Positions 38,746 to 42,213 of a DNA stretch of 42,213 nucleotides are shown piece by piece; within the stretch, counting starts at the first letter, position 1; every line of letters starts with the position of its first letter. Below the pieces are notes generated by a model. That model had not been told where the DNA came from. It searched no databases and was given only the letters and a program-made list of their open reading frames with translations. The stretch covers positions 1 to 42,213 of the forward strand of contig VBLC01000108.1 in the NCBI GenBank assembly GCA_005879315.1, given 5' to 3'. The DNA is from Deltaproteobacteria bacterium. Its GTDB lineage: Bacteria; Myxococcota; Myxococcia; Myxococcales; 40CM-4-68-19. A program made the translations under genes and the position numbers.

Positions 38746-39201
38746 ATGAGCTTCCGCAAACCCTCCGATGCCGAACTGAAAAAGCAGCTCAGCCCGGAGC
38801 AGTACCGGATCACCCAGCACGAAGGCACCGAGCCGCCCTTCCGCAACCAGCACTGGGACAACCACGAGGCGGGCATCTACGTCGACGTCGTCTCGGGCGA
38901 GCCGCTCTTCAGCTCGCTCGACAAATTCGATTCCGGGACGGGTTGGCCGAGCTTCACCCGGCCGCTCGAGCCTGGGAATCTAATGACGCGCACCGACCGG
39001 ACGATGCTCCTGGCGCGCACCGAAGTCCGCTCGCGGCAAGCAGACTCGCATCTCGGCCACCTCTTCGAGGACGGTCCCGCGCCCACCGGCCTGCGCTACT
39101 GCATGAACTCGGCGGCGCTCCGCTTCGTACCCGTGAGCCGGCTCGCCGAGGAGGGCTACGGCCAATATCTGCCGCTCTTCGCGAAGGCCCCCGCAAAGTA
39201 G
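38746..39201 (+). CDS. msrB: Peptide-methionine (R)-S-oxide reductase, zinc-free type
   Basis: 151 residues. Fold signatures [40 protein letters not shown] and [10 protein letters not shown] are intact, with catalytic Cys119 in RYCMN. Both structural zinc CxxC pairs are absent (VDVVSGEPL instead of a Cxx[10 protein letters not shown] instead of the second), and the usual resolving Cys in DSGxGWPSF is Thr65. The reductase therefore would have to regenerate Cys119 by another cysteine or directly by a reductant. It reduces methionine-R-sulfoxide in proteins; cytoplasmic. Confidence 0.92.
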   Translation: MSFRKPSDAELKKQLSPEQYRITQHEGTEPPFRNQHWDNHEAGIYVDVVSGEPLFSSLDKFDSGTGWPSFTRPLEPGNLMTRTDRTMLLARTEVRSRQADSHLGHLFEDGPAPTGLRYCMNSAALRFVPVSRLAEEGYGQYLPLFAKAPAK

Positions 39202-39304
39202 AATCGCCCGCTGCGGCGAAATGCGCACCTCCACGCCTGTTTGCGGGGGGTTCCTTTCTTGTCCGAATGCGCCGCTCGGGTATCGTCATCGCAGGAGGTC
39301 CACG

Positions 39305-39610
39305 ATGTCGATGCGGCTCTTCTTCGTTCTCGTCACCCTTGCGGGCTCGATCTACCTCTTCGTCCGGGAACACAACGACCGTCGTTTCGCCATCGCCGCC
39401 CTGGTGGCGTCGTCGATCGGTTTTCTCCTCCAGCTCAACGTGATCGCGCTGCGCGTGCACTATGCCCGGAGCGTCGTCTGGGCTGCCATCGCCATCTGCG
39501 CTGGGTTGATGTGGACTCGCGAGGGGTCGAAGAATGGGGCCACCGTCGCGGCCGCGATGGCGTTGGTCTCCACCCTGACCGTGGCGCTCTCGCTCAGGCT
39601 GCTGCGGTAG
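39305..39610 (+). CDS. Small four-helix membrane protein
   Basis: 101 residues from the ATG at 39305, with a perfect AGGAGG 6 nt upstream, which fixes the start. Four hydrophobic helices: RLFFVLVTLAGSIYLFV, AIAALVASSIGFLLQLNVIAL, VVWAAIAICAGLMW and GATVAAAMALVSTLTVALSL. Loops are short and charged (REHNDRR; TREGSKN). No family recognised. It lies 103 bp behind msrB and 106 bp before the ABM-like gene, with no sign of a shared operon. Confidence 0.75.
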   Translation: MSMRLFFVLVTLAGSIYLFVREHNDRRFAIAALVASSIGFLLQLNVIALRVHYARSVVWAAIAICAGLMWTREGSKNGATVAAAMALVSTLTVALSLRLLR

Positions 39611-39716
39611 CCTGCGCCTGACCGCAGTGCGCGCGGGAAGGCGCTCAGATGCACCTCCGGTTGGAGCTCGCTAGCCAATACATAGATTGGGGGAATCCTT
39701 TCGCCCCGGGGTCCCC

Positions 39717-40085
39717 ATGTTTGCGCGAATCGTTTCCATGCAACTGAAGCCGAACAAGAGCTCCGATTTCCACCAGCTCTTCGAGAAAAAACTTCTCCCT
39801 GTCCTGCGCAAGCAGAAAGGTTTCAAGGACGAGATGCTCTTCGAAGTGGCGGGCGGCCCGGAGGTGATGGCCATCAGCATCTGGGAGTCGAGAGAGCACG
39901 CCGAAGACTACGCGCGCGATGCCTATCCTGCGGTCCTCGAGGACATCGAGGGAATGATCGAGAAAACACCCGCGGTGAAGACTTACCTGCTGGCTTATTC
40001 GACCTTCCACAAGTGGCGCGGGCCGGCGATGTTCCCCGCGCAGTCGCCCAACATGACGCCGGCGCCGGGCGTGGGCGGCGGATGA
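39717..40085 (+). CDS. ABM-like (dimeric alpha/beta barrel) protein
   Basis: 122 residues from the ATG at 39717 (MFARIVSM); a TTG at 39687 would extend it by 10 residues without conservation. The pattern ARIVSMQLKPNKSSDFHQLF, LPVLRKQKGFKDEMLFEVAG and EVMAISIWESREHAEDYARD is the beta-alpha-beta repeat of antibiotic-biosynthesis-monooxygenase-type small proteins. Typical ABM domains end near residue 100; the last ~20 residues (Pro/Gly/Met rich) are an unstructured extension. Catalytic role uncertain; many ABM homologs have no cofactor. No clear Shine-Dalgarno. Confidence 0.75.
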   Translation: MFARIVSMQLKPNKSSDFHQLFEKKLLPVLRKQKGFKDEMLFEVAGGPEVMAISIWESREHAEDYARDAYPAVLEDIEGMIEKTPAVKTYLLAYSTFHKWRGPAMFPAQSPNMTPAPGVGGG

Positions 40086-40188
40086 CACTCCCGCGCTGAC
40101 CGCCAGGCGCAAGGCCGCCCGTCGCCGCCCGATAGCGCGCCAATTCGGCGGTTTACTCGAATCCCTCGGGCGCCCCGCGGCATCCGTA

Positions 40189-40214
40189 TCGAAGAGCAGC
40201 GCGCAACTCTTCGA
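40189..40214. promoter_or_regulatory. Inverted repeat just upstream of hpnH
   Basis: Perfect 8-bp arms TCGAAGAG (40189-40196) and CTCTTCGA (40207-40214) with a 10-nt loop end 11 bp before the hpnH ATG. It could be an operator or a 5'-UTR hairpin affecting translation. The 140-bp gap 40086-40225 contains no gene and should hold the promoter of the hopanoid genes. Confidence 0.45.
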
Positions 40215-40225
40215 CTGGTGAACGG

Positions 40226-41242
40226 ATGTCGATTCCAGTAGCGCAGATGGCGGCGGTGGCGCGGTACGTGCTGAAGCAGCGGCTCTCGGGCCGGGAAAAG
40301 TATCCGCTGGTCCTCATGCTCGAGCCGCTCTTCCGCTGCAATCTCTCCTGCACCGGCTGCGGAAAAATACAGTACCCGGTCTCGATCCTGAAGAAGAACC
40401 TTTCCGTCGAGGAATGCGTCGGCGCCTCCGACGAGTGCGGCGCGCCGGTCGTCAGCATCGCCGGCGGCGAACCCTTGCTGCATCCGCAGATCGCAGAGAT
40501 CGCGCGGGCGCTGGTCGCGCGCAACCGGTTCGTCTACCTGTGCACGAACGCGCTCTTGCTCGAGCGAAAGCTCGACGAATTCCAGCCCGACAAGCACTTG
40601 AGCTTCTCGGTGCACATGGACGGGCCGCGCGCGGAGCACGATCTGTCCGTCTTTCGCGAGGGCGTCTACGACGTCGCGGCCAAGGCCATCGCCGCTGCCG
40701 TGAAGCGCGGCTTCCGCGTCACCACCAACACCACGCTCTTCGAGGGCGCCGACCCTGCGCGCATGCGCCGCTTCTTCGACGAGATGATGGAGCTGGGCGT
40801 CGAAGGCATGATGATCTCGCCGGGCTACTCGTACGAGAAGGCGCCCGACCAGGAGCACTTCCTCCGCCGCGAGCGCTCGCACAAGCTCTTCGCTCGCATG
40901 CTGGAGGACCCGAAGCGCAGCTGGCGCTTCAACCAGTCGCCCCTCTTCCTGCAGTTCCTCATGGGCAAGCGCGACTTCGAATGCACGCCTTGGGGCAACC
41001 CCACCTTCAACATCTTCGGCTGGCAGCGCCCCTGCTACCTTCTCCAGGACGGCTACGCGCGCAGCTTCCGCGAGCTGATCGAAGAGACGGAGTGGCCCAA
41101 GTACGGGCGCAAGAGCGGCAACCCGAAGTGTCAGGACTGCATGGTGCACTGCGGGTTCGAGCCGAGCGCCGTGCGCGCCACCTTCGACTCGCCCCGCGCG
41201 ATGGGCGAGACCGCGCTCGCGATGATGACGGGGCGCCTGTGA
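40226..41242 (+). CDS. hpnH: Radical SAM adenosyl-hopene transferase
   Basis: 338 residues. Radical SAM motif CNLSCTGC with Cys38, Cys42 and Cys45 coordinates the [4Fe-4S] cluster; further features SIAGGEPLLHPQI, SFSVHMDGPRAEHD and the C-terminal cysteines in KCQDCMVHCGFEPSA match HpnH. HpnH uses S-adenosylmethionine to attach a 5'-deoxyadenosyl group to diploptene, giving adenosylhopane, the first step of C35 hopanoid side-chain synthesis. Its TGA overlaps the next GTG by GTGA (41239-41242), which couples it to the nucleosidase that acts on its product. No squalene-hopene cyclase is seen in this window. Confidence 0.92.
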   Translation: MSIPVAQMAAVARYVLKQRLSGREKYPLVLMLEPLFRCNLSCTGCGKIQYPVSILKKNLSVEECVGASDECGAPVVSIAGGEPLLHPQIAEIARALVARNRFVYLCTNALLLERKLDEFQPDKHLSFSVHMDGPRAEHDLSVFREGVYDVAAKAIAAAVKRGFRVTTNTTLFEGADPARMRRFFDEMMELGVEGMMISPGYSYEKAPDQEHFLRRERSHKLFARMLEDPKRSWRFNQSPLFLQFLMGKRDFECTPWGNPTFNIFGWQRPCYLLQDGYARSFRELIEETEWPKYGRKSGNPKCQDCMVHCGFEPSAVRATFDSPRAMGETALAMMTGRL

Positions 41243-42213
41243 GCGATCCGCGGCTCTCCGAGCTGGTCGAACGCGCCTTCGCGTATCGCGGCTACGTCAC
41301 CGTGCTGCGGCGCGACGGCTCCGAGCTCGTCGGGTACCTCTACGATCGCGGGCCTGCGCACGTCGATCTGTTCGACGAGACGGCGGCGAAGCGCACCCGG
41401 CTGGCGCGCGAGGAGATCGAGGACATCCGCTTCACCGGCGACGACCCGGTGCGCAAGTCGCAGGAGATCTGGGAGCGGCGCAAAGGCACGCTCGAGCCGC
41501 GCGACGCACCCGCGTACGGACTGTGGGGCGAGGCGCGGCCCTTGCTGCTGGTGGTCGCGCTCGAGCACGAGCTTCGCCAGATCTCGGGCGCGCTGGGATT
41601 GCGGCGGCGCGGCGCGACCGCTCGAGGGCGCGCCTTCGGCCGAGAGGTCGTCGCCCTTGCCGTCGGAATCGGTGGCGGCGCAGCCCGCGCGGTCTCGGCC
41701 GAAGAGCCGCGGATGGTGATCAGCTGCGGGTTCTGCGGCGCGCTCGACCCGCGACTCGAGACGGGAGATCTGGTGCTCGCGACCTCGGTGCGCGACGAGG
41801 GCGGCGACCAGATCGAAGCACCCTCCGCTTCCTTGGAGGCGGCCCGCCGCGCGCTCTCGGGCTTGCGCGTGCTCGAGGGGCAGATCCTCTGCACCACCTC
41901 GGTCGCCGCCACCCCGGCGGAGAAGCTCGCGCTGGGGAGCAGTGGCGCCATCGCGTTGGACATGGAGACCCATCCGATCGCGCGGGCGGCGGGGCATGCC
42001 GGCATCCCCTGGCTGGCGGTGCGAGCGGTGATCGATCCGGCGAGCTCGACACTGCCGTCGTTCGTGGTCGAACCGCGGCGGGGCTACGTCGCGCCCGCCC
42101 TCCTGCATGCGCTCTCCGGACCGAGGCGCGCGATGGAGATCGTGCGGATCGCAGCGCAGGCACGGCGCGCGGGCCGCTCGCTGCGCGAGGCGATCCATCG
42201 CTTGATCGAGGCG
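41239..42213 (+). CDS. hpnG: HpnG-like nucleosidase with extra N-terminal domain (3' end outside window)
   Basis: 325 codons are open from the GTG at 41239 to the window edge, without a stop. Residues ~98-310 are a PNP/UDP-phosphorylase-like nucleosidase (LLLVVALEHELRQISGAL, VALAVGIGGGAARAVSAEEP, VISCGFCGALDPRLETGDLV, ALDMETHPIARAAGHAGIPW with the catalytic acidic residue). In the hopanoid pathway HpnG cleaves adenine from adenosylhopane. The first ~95 residues (YRGYVTVLRRDGSELVGYLY, then REEIEDIRFTGDDP) form a small beta-rich domain with an acidic end that is not part of standard HpnG. It starts at the overlap with hpnH, so start choice is well supported. The real C-terminus cannot be seen. 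Confidence 0.82.
   Translation, partial: MSDPRLSELVERAFAYRGYVTVLRRDGSELVGYLYDRGPAHVDLFDETAAKRTRLAREEIEDIRFTGDDPVRKSQEIWERRKGTLEPRDAPAYGLWGEARPLLLVVALEHELRQISGALGLRRRGATARGRAFGREVVALAVGIGGGAARAVSAEEPRMVISCGFCGALDPRLETGDLVLATSVRDEGGDQIEAPSASLEAARRALSGLRVLEGQILCTTSVAATPAEKLALGSSGAIALDMETHPIARAAGHAGIPWLAVRAVIDPASSTLPSFVVEPRRGYVAPALLHALSGPRRAMEIVRIAAQARRAGRSLREAIHRLIEA

Noticed and set aside
1-42213. tRNA, rRNA, riboswitch, phage or biosynthetic gene cluster
   Set aside because: No cloverleaf, rRNA stretch, known aptamer core, integrase, capsid gene, or PKS/NRPS domain was recognised on either strand.

Overview
The window is about 42 kb of G+C-rich bacterial chromosome, densely packed with genes and without any rRNA, tRNA, CRISPR array or recognisable phage or transposase gene. 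The gene content (hopanoid side-chain genes hpnH-hpnG, many two-component systems, a sigma-54 activator, outer-membrane and lipoprotein genes, Tat-exported molybdoenzyme, many short overlapping operons) fits a Gram-negative, probably Myxococcota/Deltaproteobacteria-like, soil or sediment organism; this assignment is inference from gene content, not from a marker gene.

Layout. 1-4.3 kb: end of a membrane protein, two small conserved unknowns, a small membrane-like ORF overlapping an amidase, and (minus strand) a cyclic-nucleotide-domain/thioredoxin-reductase-like flavoprotein that lacks the redox cysteines. 4.4-6.1 kb: a small PRC-barrel-like protein, a UBP-type zinc finger, a MaoC hydratase and a PaaI-type thioesterase. 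6.2-10.6 kb: a molybdenum hydroxylase operon of the isoquinoline oxidoreductase type (2Fe-2S subunit, Moco subunit, diheme lipoprotein) running into a DUF1275 membrane protein and a cytoplasmic YceI protein. 10.6-11.8 kb: a small G+C-poorer island, one lipoprotein gene between two ~170-bp inverted arms plus three 36-bp tandem repeats, with no transposase. 11.8-17.4 kb: two paralogous LytS/LytT-type pairs that bracket a minus-strand operon of a PAS histidine kinase and a lipoprotein that looks like a catalytically dead trypsin-like protease. 17.4-22.5 kb: a methyltransferase, then a five-gene operon of one lipoprotein, two tiny secreted proteins, an NtrB-like kinase and an NtrC-like sigma-54 activator. 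22.4-26.8 kb: periplasmic YceI, outer-membrane barrel, metallo-beta-lactamase-fold hydrolase, hydroxyacid dehydrogenase, a TPR remnant and an atypical SDR. 26.8-32.8 kb (mostly minus): secreted unknown, large secreted beta-propeller, Tat-exported amidohydrolase, a small membrane-protein remnant and a SEC-C/YkgJ cysteine-cluster protein. 32.8-39.2 kb: MASE1 histidine kinase, MAPEG protein, orphan lipoprotein domain, a third LytS/LytT pair, secreted asparaginase, MsrB. 39.3-42.2 kb: small membrane protein, ABM-like protein, and hpnH followed by the start of an hpnG-like gene that runs off the window.

How it fits together. Signal transduction dominates: six histidine kinases and four response regulators, usually as kinase-regulator pairs with 4-bp ATGA/GTGA overlaps (translational coupling). 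The best candidates for something undescribed are (a) the five-gene envelope-sensor operon with the NtrB/NtrC pair, (b) the kinase/dead-protease operon nested between duplicated LytS/LytT pairs, (c) the UBP zinc finger next to a cysteine-less TrxR-like flavoprotein, and (d) the inverted-arm island carrying a lipoprotein. Several genes lack a Shine-Dalgarno sequence but carry a TANNNT-like hexamer 6-9 nt before the start codon, suggesting leaderless transcripts.
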